Shown in pieces: positions 35,828-48,393 of a stretch of DNA of 64,000 nt; position 1 is the first letter of the stretch, and the number at the start of each line of letters is the position of its first letter. The position numbers and the translations under genes were made by a program. The notes under the pieces are model-generated. The model did not search any database. It was not told the origin of the DNA and saw only the letters and a program-made list of their open reading frames with translations. The DNA is from Nemania diffusa (Eukaryota > Ascomycota > Sordariomycetes > Xylariales > Xylariaceae), in NCBI GenBank assembly GCA_038501195.1, contig JBBPUQ010000008.1, positions 2,428,501 to 2,492,500 on the forward strand. Direction: 5' to 3'.

Positions 35828-36609
35828 CTATTCGGCAGCCTTCTTCTTCTTCTTACCGCCGCCGACGTTGCTAGTCTCAGCAATAGATGATAGATGAATT
35901 AGGAGAGTCCCCCATTGCTTCTCTCTCGTGTGGTCCCTCTCGTCTTCTTTGACCTTTGACATCTCGTCCTCCCAGCTAGGATGTGCTGGTGGCCACTCGA
36001 AGCCTTTCAGGTAGGGCTCAGTGAGCTCATCATCGGCCTGTAAGATACTATATTAGTGTTGTGACGCAGGCCGGAGTAGGTGGTGAATTAGATTAAAATT
36101 GGCTTGTGAGAGTAATAGGAGGTTCGATGCGAGGGAACTCACTTTCTTCTTTTGCGTCTTGTAGATGGCATCCATTGCATCCTTGATAGTAACCCCATGT
36201 TTATTCCGTGCCGTGACTACAGTGCCGAGCGGGAATTGCAGGTCAATTACTCTTACCAACGGTGTGACCAAAGGCTTGGTAAGAATGTCCTTGTCGTCTA
36301 CACTCGTAGATGATGTATTGATCTTCCTATACCATATTATGAACATCTTGGGCAGGTTGAGTATAAGGGAGATGAGGGGTGCTCTTACCATCCAGATTTC
36401 TGTGTTTCCACGGAGACCTTGAGCACTGTTTTGGTGACGTCTACGATTGTCAATTACGGTTTTGAGGATCGTGGTCGTTGAGCCTTACACATCTCTTTTA
36501 CGCTGGGCACTCCAGGGACACTTGAGCTCTTCCTATGAGACTTTTCCTTGGGTGGTGATGATGACAAGCCTTGAACGGCGGAGTCGACCTTGGACAGGGG
36601 TTCCGTCAT
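35828..36609 (-). CDS. Small DUF6699-like conserved fungal protein
   Basis: Four exons (36489-36609, 36389-36425, 36143-36326, 35828-36037) join in frame to 183 residues. Exon 2 is only 37 bp. The N-terminal 40 residues are Ser/Pro/Lys-rich and probably disordered. The core runs from GWKINTSSTSVDDKDILTKP through VRVIDLQFPLGTVVTARN and GVTIKDAMDAIYKTQ to DDELTEPYLKGFEW. The KP...P...FP..V.ARN..GVT..D....I pattern resembles the DUF6699 fold found widely in fungi without known function. The protein ends in a Lys-rich tail (GGGKKKKKAAE). I start at MTEPLSKVDS rather than at an ATG 63 bases earlier, because the longer leader adds nothing family-like. Its function is unknown. Confidence 0.65.
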
Positions 36610-39092
36610 GGTGATATCGGCTGGGTTTCTGTATGCGAAGAGGGGGACGTTTAGTCGGAGAGAGGCTGTCAATCCAGCTACCTACGAGCGTAGCTTATTA
36701 GCTCTGAGAAGGAAACAGCAGAGCGATCTCGGCGGTGTTTACCTTGATCAGGGCTGAAAATCAACTAGTCTGCCGAATTTATGATGAAAGATACTGATTG
36801 TTACTGTTGCTGCTGATGATACAGAAACAGAGATTGTTGAGTATGTAGCTACGTAGGCGTTTGTTTGATGACAATGTAAGACAAGAGAGGGGAAGCCTGA
36901 GGAAGCCGGGAAAAGGAGAAGAACAAAGAAGGAGGGGAAGGTCGGGAGCAATAAAAGGACGTTTTGAAAGGAGGGGTTCCCGAGACGTTGGCTAAGATGG
37001 GCAACTGCTCTGGATACGTGTATCCAAGGTAACGCTGTAGGCACAAATGGAGGTACCCAGGCCAAGTAAGATGTATACGTAGCTACCTATTCGGTAAATT
37101 GGTAGGTGGTGTCTCGCAACAGGCAGGCATACAAGGTAGTTCATGGGAGGTGAATGTGTACTGCATGTACGTTAGCAGCAGGTACTATATGGTGAGCTAT
37201 ACATATACGGAAGTACCGACTGACTTGTCTACCTACGTAGCGTACAGTACGTTATGGCTAGGTAGGTACATGTAGTATTGTACCTAGTAACAATGTATAA
37301 TGGGATACTATTCTGTCGGTAATTTACGAAGCTCAGCTGATACAGTTACAGTTTCCCTATTCCTCGCCCTCGTAATAGGTCGCGGGTAGCACTGCCTAGC
37401 ATGGTATGACGCGCGGGGTCGGGAGACAATTAAGATGCTGAGCCACAGTAATGCCAACCATTTACGCATAGGTACCTACAGCACTGTATAAATTGCAGTA
37501 TAAACAGATTCAAAAACTGCTGATAGTGTTCTGAGTAACTATTCTAATTGAATAAGTCGTGGTTGCGAGGCATCATTATGGTATGATACAAGTGCAGTAC
37601 ATGCTGGCTATCAGACACATCGCGTGACCTCAGGCTTTGATGTTCAGATGGCCTCTGGCGTGATCTCTTAACGCTGAACTCCGTCAGAAAGCTACGTACA
37701 CGTAGAGCTGCTGACAACGTATCATTATGCATGGCTTGTTGCCTGATATGGTTTGGCGTCTTGGTATTATTGGGTCTACTATACCAAAAACCTGGGGTAA
37801 ATCTGGGGCAATGGAGCCTTTTCTTCCTTACAGTACAAGTGCCCTACAGGAGTCCTTCCAGGCCGTCATCCGTGTCCTCCGTTTCTCCACCCGTGGTGCC
37901 TACGAAGTGGGGTCTACACCTCTCTATGAGGACATATGACGTTGTGCTAGACCATTCATCAGCAGCAGATCGTCGTAAATAGGTCTTTCCTCCGACAGAG
38001 GCCAGAGACCAAATCAGAGCAAGAAGAACAATTATATGGAAGCATTTTAAACGCTCAGCTTCAAATGAAATAGTCACGCGCCCGGTTTAAGCTGTCCTTG
38101 CTCTTCTTGGCCATGTATAACTGGCTGCGTAGCTGAGACCTTGAGGGCTGGAACCCGGCCAATCACGGCATCCGGTACCTTACTATGTACGTCGGAGAGG
38201 GACCTACCTATTCTGTAAGTTGAGAATATAGACAGGAAAAAAGCGTAGGCAGCGAATAGCATATGACCAAACAACGTAACGCCTACTAAACGGTAACCCC
38301 TAGATAGGTCCAAGTCTTTAGATCTATTTATGACAAGGCGAATCGATTCATTATGAACTACTTTTAAATTGGTGAGTTTCCTACGCAAATATGGATTTAA
38401 AGACCTGGACCTACATATACGGGTCAGCACCGCTTCTGCCGCCATGAGGCTAGACGAGTACCCGTGCGGGATGTGTAGTACACTGTACTGTGTAGTAAGT
38501 ACCCTAGGTAGGTACTTAACGGAAGTAGTAAATCTTGCCAAATTTGCCCAGTCATAGAGTGGAATCGGAAGATCTGTATACAGTATGCATACAAAGAACC
38601 CTAATCATAAAGAAAACGGTGAATTGTCACTGAAACTAATGCTCAACGTATCTGATCATGCAAGTTCAAGTGAGCTCGGACGGTAGATACGCGAGGTTGT
38701 GGTGTCATCAACATAATCCGACGATGGCATGTTTAAAATGGGTCCTTAAAATGGAGCCAAAAACGCGCACTTTAGCGGCTCAGCGAGCTACTACGCGATT
38801 TTCACAATACCAACTTCACTAACGGAAACATTCGTCAAACGTAAACTCGAGTGTAGTATGAATCACACTGCTGTTGTGAAAGAGTGGGAAAGCGACTCGC
38901 AATCCGAAGCGCACACAGTGTGTTGTGTGAGATTAAATACATAGGATGACTTGACCGGTCATCACCATCTTTACATTTCCCTGTTGACCTGAATCCTGAT
39001 GCAACGCCTTCATTATGATCCCAAACGCCTGCATCAACTCAGCTAACCATAAAGACAACGACATCCCTACACAGCCAAATGTAGAGAATCCC
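36610..39092. other. 2.5 kb without a convincing gene
   Basis: Several TAGGTAGGTAC/GTACCTA words (37080-37290, 38500-38520) occur. A 155-codon minus-strand frame at 38074-38541 has one hydrophobic stretch, but no splice or family support. Confidence 0.45.
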
Positions 39093-39485
39093 TCACTGAC
39101 CGCGTTGCTGCTGTTTGGCCGAGCCCGTCAGACCTTTGACCGTGTCGTCCACCATGCCCGTAGTGCCCTTGACGGTTTTGCCAACGCCCTCCGTCGCTGA
39201 GCCGGCAATATTGCCGACGCCCTCCGTCGTCGACCTAACGGTGTTGGTGAGGCCCTCCGTCGCCGAGCCTGCGATGTTGCCCACGCCTTCGGTCGTCGCG
39301 TTGAGCGTGTTGCCCACGCCCTCGGTGGTCTTGCCGACGGTGCTGTGAAGGCCGCCTACGAGGCCGCCCTGGCCTTGGGCCTTCTCGCCGCCTGACAAGA
39401 TGTTATTGACGCCGCCGACAAGTCCGCCTAGGAGCCCACCTTGTTGTTGTTGGCTCTTGTTCGATTTGCCAGGTACGCCTGCCAT
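39093..39485 (-). CDS. Small LEA-like repeat protein
   Basis: 130 residues from MAGVPGKSNK; an ATG 60 bases earlier would add a leader unlike the rest. After a QQQQ run and a glycine-rich stretch (GGLLGGLVGGVNNILSGG), residues about 50-120 are a tandem array of 11-residue-like units, for example TTEGVGNIAGSATEG repeated twice almost exactly. Such Thr/Ala/Gly/Val amphipathic repeats are typical of LEA-like disordered proteins and match in style the segment inside the 1,241-residue protein at 43.1-46.9 kb. There is no signal peptide and no catalytic motif. A role in desiccation or stress protection is inferred from composition only. Confidence 0.65.
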   Translation of the reverse strand: MAGVPGKSNKSQQQQGGLLGGLVGGVNNILSGGEKAQGQGGLVGGLHSTVGKTTEGVGNTLNATTEGVGNIAGSATEGLTNTVRSTTEGVGNIAGSATEGVGKTVKGTTGMVDDTVKGLTGSAKQQQRGQ

Positions 39486-40340
39486 GGTCGCGGATATGAC
39501 TGCCGGGGGCTGTAATGGGGCGCAGGAAAGGGTATTCGGTTTCAAGAAAGATTTGAAGAATGCTTTGGTTAGAGTCTGGATAATGGTCTTTCAATCCTAA
39601 CCTAGATTTGCAAGTTATAATGCAAGGCGATTGAGTCTCGCGGACTGCCAGGGTTGTTATACGGTACTATGCCTACGCGACCCAAAGAAGGTTTGCCTCT
39701 CATTGCTGGGACCCGTCTGCTGACGTGTAGCAACGACGTCTGTTGAGCGTCATAGAATTATTAGTGCATAAAAGTGTACTATTGATTCTGGGATGATGCT
39801 ATCAAGACGTGTCACACTATCACCGTTGGTAAGGGCAAGTCGTCACAGCTTCATGAGTTTCGGCAAACTCTATTAGGTTGGGAATTATAATCTGTCGAAG
39901 AGCCTGGCTGTTCATACACGAAAGGATCCTTGCCCGGCTGTTTCCCGTACAACTGAAGAAGCTGCTGTCAACCTAGAGTCGTGAAGTCATAAGAGTCATG
40001 AGACACATGTCAGGTAATAGTCAACGATGCCTATGACTCCCACACATGGTGCAGTTAACAGATCTTGCAGGCATTTTGACGAAGTCTCCAGCTCACGTCT
40101 TCTCACTTTATAGAAACAATTCTAAGATGCAAAACAATAAGTATAAGTAGCCAATTGTCTATCCGTGGTATTTAAAGAGGCTGCATTCATTTACATATTT
40201 CCCCGTCCTTCGATGTCAATTCTATTCCATCACCGGTATCCTCGCAATAAAGCCCTAGTCCTCACCCAGACTACATAAACGGCGGCAAGCAAGCAAGGAG
40301 ACTTTATTTCAGTGCGTATGACTCGTTAGTCCGTGTCTCG
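39486..40340. other. Intergenic, no gene seen
   Basis: The promoter side of the LEA-like gene and the 3' side of the hydrolase gene. Nothing else is supported. Confidence 0.4.
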
Positions 40341-42412
40341 TTAAGATACGGCTAGCGACGGTTTTTGGCTCTTAGGCTCTTGTTGTGGCTGATCCGAAGT
40401 ACGCGCATCCGTAGAAGGTTGACTGTCGTCATGGTGTTCAGAACCAACGTCCGGGGTCTCCACCTCCCCCTTTACGGATTCGCCTGTACTATTATCTTCG
40501 TGTGGTTGTTTTCTACTGAAAATACTAATTGTGGGTCTAGGTATCGACGGTATCTGTGGCATCTGCGGCATTGACCTAGGCACGAACGACTTAAAGCTCG
40601 GCCCTGATGGCATCTCAGGCATCTTAGTTGGTACGTACGACTTAACTCCAGTACCCGCTTGTTGCGCGATTCCCATGAGGTAGCGCATGTAGTTGCTCTT
40701 CTGTGCTTCGCTCGTGTCTGCCACTAGAGGAACGTCATCGTCATCGTCAGGAAGTGGAACTGCTGCTGCTGCTGCCGTAATATCGAGAGGCGACTCATCG
40801 GGTATCTCGATGCTATCCCCCTCAACACTCGTATGTTCCTCCGTACTAGAATTAGGACTCTTCATGATAATATCCGTCTTTAGGATCTCCTGGCCGTCTG
40901 GGGTAGTAGTGTCTGGCTGTTCTACAGATTCTTGGAATGATTCGACGAACTTTGGATCATCCACAATATCAGAATCGTCAGCAAACCATCGGACAACGAG
41001 ATTGCTTGCTTCTTGTGTCATTTGATCATATTCGTCATTCTTGTCTCGAATGAACATGCTCATGTGTGCCTGGACTTCGTCGTCGACATTTTTGATGATC
41101 CGTCGCGAGAAGAGGTGATACGCCTGATGGTCTTTGGACGGGATGGCACAGAACGTGCGTTCCGGGACGAAGTAGCCACCGCTCCACATACCATTCTCAC
41201 CAAGAGAAGTGTAATAATCGTGAATCCCAATGCCTTTGAGGAGGGCTAGACGCTCTAGTCTTCTGGCCAATTCCTGTTGTTTCAAGAGTGCCCCGACGAA
41301 CGTGAAGTGGTCCGACAAGTATTCGAAGGATCTACCAACGTTCCCGCGGTTGATGTAAGCCAGCCCTTGGCTGATCGTATCAACCCCTTGCTGGTACCCT
41401 TCTATACAAGGAGTTAGATATTGCTGTAATCGGTCTCTTAAGAACATGGAATTATTGTATCGCCTTGACGTCGAAATCGCATACCTTTCACTGACTCCTT
41501 ATTCAAGTTGCGCATACTCCGCATGCCGTCCATGATCGACTGCCGATGCATGTACGCAGCGACGCCTCCAGCAGCAATAGCGCCAACGGTACCGGTCTGC
41601 ATAGCGACCAGCTGCCAGCCCTTCCAAGCCGGGTTTGAAGGGCCCTTGGAAGGGAGTCCTGCCGCAGTCCGTCTAAACGCCGTCTTCCCGAAGGCCGCGG
41701 GCGCCGCGGACAGGGCAGTCATGACGTTGAAGACGGTATTGACCTTCTGGTAGTTGGAGAAGGCGCCGTAGACGAACATAGCCCGCGCGAGGCCGTTAAG
41801 GGGCGTGTCGAATGTCATAATCCCCTGTATGAGCGGGAAAAGGGGCGAGTTTGGCGCTTCTTGCGCGGCCGCGAGTCGCTCGTTGAGGGCGAGGAAGAGT
41901 GTGTCGGATGCGACGAAGCCTCTGGGATTATTTGTCAGGGGTCTAGTCTCCCATTTTCGCGATTTAAAGACTACCTACCCCATTGAATGCGCGACCAATA
42001 TCACACCGACTGTGCGGTCCTCTGGCGGCCATGGTTTTTCGCAGTGTGCTTTGCGCAGGTCCATTACTCTTTCTTTCAGCCTGGGAGTCCTTAGCATCAC
42101 TATTTCTACCGAAAACCTGCGGCCATCGTCCGAAGAACTCACCATGAGAGAAAGTAAATCGAGCATTGCCTCAGCTCGCCTTTCGTCTCGTATTTGGGGT
42201 ACACGACAGACTCGACATTGTCATCGGGTAGTTGCTTCGCGACTTGGGCCTTGAGGTCATCTGGGAAGGTTCGAAATGTGTCGTCACTCCCCTAGTAGAT
42301 AAGTATGAATTAGCAATTGTTCGTATAGATAAAGAGACGAATAAATAACAATGTAAGGCAGTGAGTTTACCTTGAAGCCGTGTAGAAAGCATAGAAGCAG
42401 TGTTCGCGGCAT
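40341..42412 (-). CDS. Alpha/beta hydrolase (DUF676-like serine esterase) with long C-terminal tail
   Basis: Five exons (42371-42412, 42143-42291, 41979-42080, 41485-41921, 40341-41434) join in frame to 607 residues. The N-terminus MPRTLLLCFLHGFKGSDDTF gives the oxyanion HG motif. The nucleophile elbow AHSMGG (Ser about 96) spans intron 3. TFDTPLNGLA contributes the next strand. A hydrophobic stretch AMQTGTVGAIAAGGVAAYM could anchor it in a membrane. The domain closes around LENGMWSGGYFVPERTFCAIP-like sequence, read as GMWSGGYFVPERTFCAIPS. The last about 200 residues are disordered, acidic and then Pro/Met-rich (MPEMPSGPSF, SMPQMPQIPSIP). Relatives act as lipases or esterases, but the substrate is unknown. 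Introns are 50-79 bp. The gene sits inside the DUF3659/LEA cluster without an obvious functional link. Confidence 0.82.
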
Positions 42413-43108
42413 TCTATTACTTATTACGACTAACAATTTAATCTCGCGTAACAAATAGTAAGGGATAAATAGTTATAGTAATTATACTTAGGATAGTAGA
42501 CAATAATATGATTAATACAGACTTTGTGAATATTATTAATGCCCGGCGAGTCGCGGATGTTAGGTATATACCTTAGATGTTCATGATGTCGCGACCGGTT
42601 GAGGTGTTACTGCTACCGCATCACCTATGCGCCACTCCATTATGACTGCCATGTACGTCATTCAACGTCATCAGTTGGCTTGGTATTTTTTTGAGATCCC
42701 TGAATTTATCTCACTAAAATCTTCAACTGGAGACTAGTTCTAATAGAGGTTCTCTCGGTGAAAGCATGTGATACAAGCATAGGTTATCAAATCAAGTAGA
42801 TTCAAATCGTGATAGTTGTGCATAACTCAGATATGAATGAATCTTAACATGAAGGTGTTGATTTCTTACATACAGTAAATAGATATTATTGCTATATTAC
42901 CCAAAATGTCCATACAAGAGGAATTTTCCCTGCCAAAAGAATCCATGTGAAAAGGAGACAGTAGTAAACCATACACTCATGAAACCATTAATGGTCTTAA
43001 CCTTCCAGACCAAACCCTTACAATATTACATCCTTAATAGTAATACATTCATGATATGTAGATGATACCCAAACAATAAAATCCCACGCCTCGCATTTAT
43101 ACAAGCGC
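42413..43108. other. AT-rich intergenic
   Basis: No gene is seen. 42420-42540 is especially AT-rich. Confidence 0.45.
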
Positions 43109-46100
43109 TTATTTCTTCTTACTGCCAGTGAGAGGAGAGAGCACAGAGCCGAGCCCCAGCCCATCCAGGACTTTAGTTAGCCCCAATCCACCGAGTAAGT
43201 TGTTGACAAGACCACCGAGGCCGAGGCCGTTCAGCAGCTTGCCAACAAGACCTAAGACACCGCTGAGCAGGAGGCCGACGGCGGCGACGATCTGGAAAAG
43301 GGGCTCGGAGAGCAGGCCCCAGAGCGGGTTAATGCCCTTCTTAGCCTTGGGTAGGTTCTCGAGCTTGCGCTTGGCGTTCTCGATCGTCTCCGTGACCGTC
43401 CCTGTGAGCTCCTTGAGCAGCTCGGCGAGTTGATACTCTTCGGGCGTCGCCTCGTGCCCGGCCGTGTGGTGCTTGGCTTGCGCTGAGATGCGCCCGTCAG
43501 GGTCTAGGCCGCGGATCACGCCGTTGGCCTCGGTCAGGATCTTGCCACCCTCCTCGATCAGTGGGCGGACTTGCTTCACGAGCTCCTCTTCGTCGCGGTC
43601 GTCTTCGGACTTGGCTTCTTCTTGGTTGATTCTCTGTTGGTAGGTGATATGTTAGCTCTATACTTGTAATACTCTTAGATGTAATCAACGTACCTCGACA
43701 ATCATGCGGCAGATCGGCTTGATCTTGTCCAGCGACTGCGCGATGCAGTACGAGATCTGCGTAGCGATCTTGCGGTCCTGCTCCTTCTGCAGGCGCGCCT
43801 CACGCTCCTCCTCCGTCTCCGTCTCCACGGGCTCCTCGGGCTCGGGCTCAGGCTCGGGGATGTCCTCGAGTAGCGAGCAGTGGCCGAGCACAACACCCTT
43901 TTGGTCGACGACATCACCGTCGTCGTCGATCTTCTTGCCGGCGCACTTGCTCAGGTCACCCGTCGTGAGCTTGCCGACAACGTCGCCATTCTCGTCGACG
44001 ACGTTACCCTCGCGGTTCACCTTGCGCCCGGACATGGGGTTCACATCCTTCTCCACCTCGGGCTCCTCCCAGCGCTCGGCGCGGCCCAGCACGTTGCCGT
44101 TGCGGTCGCAGATGTCTCCATCGTCGTCGACGGGACGACCGGCGAGAATCTTGGCGTCACCGGAGATCAGTCGGCCGACGACATCGCCGCCTGACGTGAC
44201 GACCTTGCCGTCCTTGGTCACGGTGCAGCCGGACAACTCGGCGAAGGGGCCCTCTTTCATGCCCTCGCGCTCCGCCTCGGGGATGAGCTCGCACTTGCCG
44301 ATCACGTCGCCGCCCTCGTTGCGGATGAAGCCGTTCTTGTCGCACATCTTGCCGATGAGGCGGCCCAGCTGACCCTCGACGACGCGCCCGTAGATGTCGC
44401 CGTGCGAGTCGACGGCGTTCCCGGCTTTGTTGATCCGCTTGCCCGCGAGCGACGACATATCAATCTCGGGCTCTTCAGGCTCAGGTTCGGGTTCCCAGCG
44501 CTCAGCTCGGCCCAGCGTGTTGCCCGCGCGGTCTAAGATATCTCCGTCGGCATCGACGGTCTTGCCTTTGAGCTTCTTGGCATCGCCCTCGACGACGACG
44601 CCAATCTTCTCGCCGTTGAACAGGACGTCACCGTTGTCGCCGACGACGGCATTGGGGAAGTCCTCGAATGGCGCGGGCTCTTTGGCGTCCTCGCGCTGGC
44701 TATCGGGGATAGGCTCGGCTTTGCCGATGACTTGTCCAGCATCATTGAATATCTGGCCATTGTCGCCAACCTTTTTGCCGTTGAGGAGCTTGACGACGCC
44801 TTGCACAACCTGACCCCATACCTGGCCTTTATCATCTACCACATTCCCCAGTTTATTGACTTTCTTGTCTTTCAACATAGAGTAGTCAATAGCTTCCTCC
44901 TCGGGCTCCTCTGGCTCTTCTTCCTCTTGGCGCTCAGCGTGACCAATGACATTGCCGTTCTTATCGAGAATGTCACCTTCAGCATCCACCTTCTTGCCGA
45001 TGAACTTCTGCCAATCATCCCCGACGACGACGCCAACTTGGCGGCCTTCAAAGATGACCTTGCCGAACTTATCGACGGTCGCGTCAGGGAAGTCTTCAAA
45101 GGGGGAAGATTCATTCTTCACAGCTTCTGGCAGAACTTCAACTTCGCCAATGACCTTACCACGGTCATCCCAGACCTTGCCGTCTTTGTCAGGCATCCTA
45201 CCGACCATCTTTTTCAGCTCGCCGCTCTTGACCCTGCCGATAGGATTGCCGTTCGCATCAACGACGTTGCCCGCCTTATTAATCTTCAAGCCTTCGAGGA
45301 TGGAAACGTTAGGTAGTTCGGCCGCTGCAGCCTGATCTTTTGCGGCTTCGATGGCGTCTAGACGCTCAGCAGCTTCAGGAACTTCATCCCTGATGCGATC
45401 GACAATAGTACCCTCAGGGACCAAGTCGACCTTGCCAAGCTCGGTGTCGTTATCACCTAGAAGGTTGCCGTGCTCGTCGATGGCCTTAATTTCCTTCCCG
45501 ACTAAGCCTTGGAAATCTTGTCCCTCGGCCAGCTTGCCCAGGATCTTGCCGTTCTGGTCAGTAACCTGGCCATCCTCGGCAATGTTAAACGGGCCCTCGA
45601 ACATGGCAATCACCTTTCCAGCAACTGATGAGGCGAAAGACGGGATCTTAATGGGCACTTCCTTTTGGGCTTCTTCTAGAGCATTCAATCTGTCCGCCGC
45701 TTCAGGGACCTCTTCCTTGACTCGCTCAGCCATGGATCCCTCAGGGGCAATGTCTACCTTGCCTATAACGGTGTCATTTTCGCCAAGCAAGTTGCCTTGT
45801 TCGTCGATGCCCTTGACCTCCTTGCCGATCAGGTCCTGGATATCAGAGCCATTGGCCAGTTTACCCAAAACCTTGCCGGATTGGTCGGTGACCTTCCCAC
45901 CATCTGCAATGGTGAAGGGCCCGTCAAACAAGGCGGCTACTTTGTTCGCTACCGAAGGTGACAGTGAAGGGATCTCAGCTATGGGAACGGGTTCCTGCTC
46001 AGTGAGTCCCTGTGCTTTGGAACCCACCTCTGATAGCGGAGCACCTGATAGCGGAGCTCCTGATGGCGGACCACCCTCAGCTGTGTCTTTCACTTCTTGG

Positions 46101-46894
46101 GTGGCTCCCTCTGCTGTTTCTCCAGCAGCACCTGTTACGCCTTCCGCAGCTCCTGTTACACCTTCCGCAGCTTCGCCGACGTCGTCCGTGGCGCCTTTAG
46201 CGGTATCGCCTACGGCACCAGTGGCATCCTGGGTTCCGGTGGCGTCGCCAACAGCGTCAGTGGCGCCCTTAGCAGTGTCGCCTACTGCGCCGGTAGTGCT
46301 TTTCGCAGTCTTCCCTACGCCACCGGTGAGACCACTAACAGCAGACCCCGCGGTATTCGCGATGCCGCCAAGTGCGCCTCCCAGGCCGCCACCGCCGCCA
46401 CCCGTTTCCTCTTGCGGCTCCTCCTCCTCCTCTTCTTCTTCTTCATGTAGCGGCTGAGGCGGCTCACCGGTTACTGTGTTTTTGGCAGACTGTGTGGTGT
46501 AATTTAGGTTAGAGGCCACGTCCTCTAGGGGTTCGGCCTTGCCGACGATGCCGCCGTCCTCGTCTAATATGTCGCCCTCCTGCGTGACGACGTAGCCGTG
46601 GAACTTGGACGCGCGGCCGTCCGTCACGCGGCCGATGGGGGTGCCGTCGTCGTCGACGACCTCGCCGTGCTCGTTGATGCGGCCCGCCGCCGGCACCATC
46701 TCGCCCTCGTTGTCGCCGCTCGAGCCCTCGAGCTGCGAGTCCGACGTGTCTGGCATGGACCGCGGCGCAGACCGTGCCTGCTGCTGCGGCGTCTGCGGCG
46801 CGTTAGTGTCTGTTGCTTGGTGGCCCTGGGCTGACGAGGCGGCCTTGCCCAGCGGACTGGTTATGTCCTTGGCTGATTCTGCGATGCCCGACAT
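43109..46894 (-). CDS. Large DUF3659-repeat / LEA-like protein with DUF6987-like tail
   Basis: Two exons (43694-46894 and 43109-43633) with a 60 bp intron (GTACGT...AGCTAAC...CAACAG) give 1,241 residues from MSGIAESAKDITSPLG. An ATG 144 bases earlier is in frame but adds an unlikely leader. I count about 20 units of roughly 20 residues with the pattern G(K/R)xVxxxGxVxDxxGxVxG(K/R/H), for example GKKIDDDGDVVDQKGVVLGH and GRKVNREGNVVDENGDVVGK. They match the DUF3659 family. Acidic spacers (EEEEEEEEE, PEPEPEPEEP) separate groups. Residues about 165-285 are an LEA-like Ala/Gly/Thr array (AVGDTAKGATDAVGDA). The C-terminal about 200 residues (ATQISYCIAQSLDKIKPICR onward) resemble DUF6987 and end in glycine/leucine-rich hydrophobic repeats and GSKKK. 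Without exon 2 that tail would be lost. Its molecular function is unknown. Confidence 0.85.
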
Positions 46895-47112
46895 GGCGGC
46901 TGGATGGATGATAGTAACTGGATTCTCTTGTGTGGTGAATTCTCGGGTATGTGAGGGGGTCGTGATTCTGTATGTAATGCGTTCTTGTTCTCGTTCTTGT
47001 GTTTGGGGTATAGTAGTTGTATGGTTTGGATTAAGCATAAGTTCTGAGTAACTTTCAATCTCGAGATCTTTCCGTGAGTCTGATATTTAACATGTTGTGA
47101 ATCTCTCCCCTA
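46895..47112. promoter_or_regulatory. Upstream region of the DUF3659 giant gene
   Basis: The leader and promoter must lie here on the minus strand. No clear TATA box is seen. Confidence 0.3.
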
Positions 47113-47391
47113 GACAATGGAGGATATATCAACCTACGTCACTCGTTTGCGAAGGCACTGGACAGCGATAATGATACCCGTCTTCTCGCTCTCTCCGCAG
47201 CATTGAACCCTTCATACCTGCCTTTCGACGTCATGTCCCTTGACTAGTTGCCAGGGATGGATATACAGAACGTCATTCACGAAGGCCGCCACATGGGATC
47301 CTTGTTGACCACTCTCGACATCCAGGCCAAGCCACGAATAAGGCTACGAGTTGGGTGGGTAGGCTATGGAGCCCAGCAGTACGTTTCCTAG
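47113..47391 (+). pseudogene. Coding-like fragment with an in-frame TAG
   Basis: One frame reads as smooth protein-like sequence (LRHSFAKALDSDNDTRLLAL, then AALNPSYLPFDVMSLD), is interrupted by TAG at 47245, and continues LPGMDIQNVIHEGRHMGSLL to a stop at 47389. It has no start codon and no splice context. It looks like the remnant of a lost gene, and the TAG could be a mutated CAG. The family is not recognised. Confidence 0.4.
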
Positions 47392-48393
47392 CACAATCTA
47401 TCTCAGCTTCGCTACGCGTTACCCAGTCACAGCTCGTAGGGTCTTTTTCTTACACATACAATAGTAAGTTCGCGTGTAACGCCTAGTTTTCGACCTGGAT
47501 GTCCGCCTACCCATTGCTGCAATTGGCTCAATGGGAAGTCAGGGAGCCAAAAAAAAACAAGAAATTTTAGATGTTCACGTTCCGCAACCCGGTGTGCCTT
47601 CTCTGGATCTCGATCTGAGTGAATCTTTCTCAAAATTTAACGTGGGTGCTTAGCGTGAAATGCCGCCCCCGGTGCCGTCTCCCATTACACAGCATGAAGA
47701 CGCGGTCTCATTCCTCTGATCTCCGTCAGCCACACACGCGATGACGGTCATATTCTCCAAGGGTGCGTTACGAATTGCCCAAGTTAGCTTCGGCGCCGCT
47801 AGATCGCTGTTTGAGCATGATTGTGGCGCGGTCCTAGTATTTCATTCGCTGTGGTGCTGTATGCAAGGCCGAGTAGGTGTGTCTAGAGCAGGAGTCTGTT
47901 ACCGTGAGGTTGAACATTATGCGTACCCCCGCTGATCTTTGCCATATTCTCCCTACCCAGCATTATCTAGGCCCTATCTAGTGGGGAAGTGATGCGCAGC
48001 TAACGTCGCTTCCCACGAGTAGTCGGAGATCTCTCAACCGGTTTTCAGTGGACTACGGAGCGGATTGACATCAATTCCACGTCATAAACAGCTTAGTGTA
48101 GGGCGGTTCCTTGTGGCTGAGGAGGAAAGCGCCCGGGCCGACATAAGGGATATGCTTGATTAGATTCTATTTGATATGAGATACAATTTGTTTTACACAC
48201 TGTTTCCTAGGAGCGAGAGTAAATAAGATTTATCAAGCAATATTGATCATGTCTGAAGATAGATATTAGGTATATTCGCCCAACTAAACACCTTAGGTTC
48301 ACGAAAATGGACATCTGCTCATCTCGCATATAATATAACAAATACTTCATTCAATCTCCCTCTGAAAGTGACGAAAACCAACACGGCAGTCCA
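47392..48393. other. Intergenic, no gene seen
   Basis: Only short frames without support. Confidence 0.4.

Noticed and set aside
38074..38541. 155-codon minus-strand frame with a hydrophobic stretch
   Set aside because: Overlaps TAGGTAGGTAC repeats and shows no family features or splice context.
45351..46457. 368-codon plus-strand frame, with others at 43704-44372
   Set aside because: Antisense to the DUF3659 repeats; its repetitive Ser/Pro content mirrors the repeat codons of the true gene.
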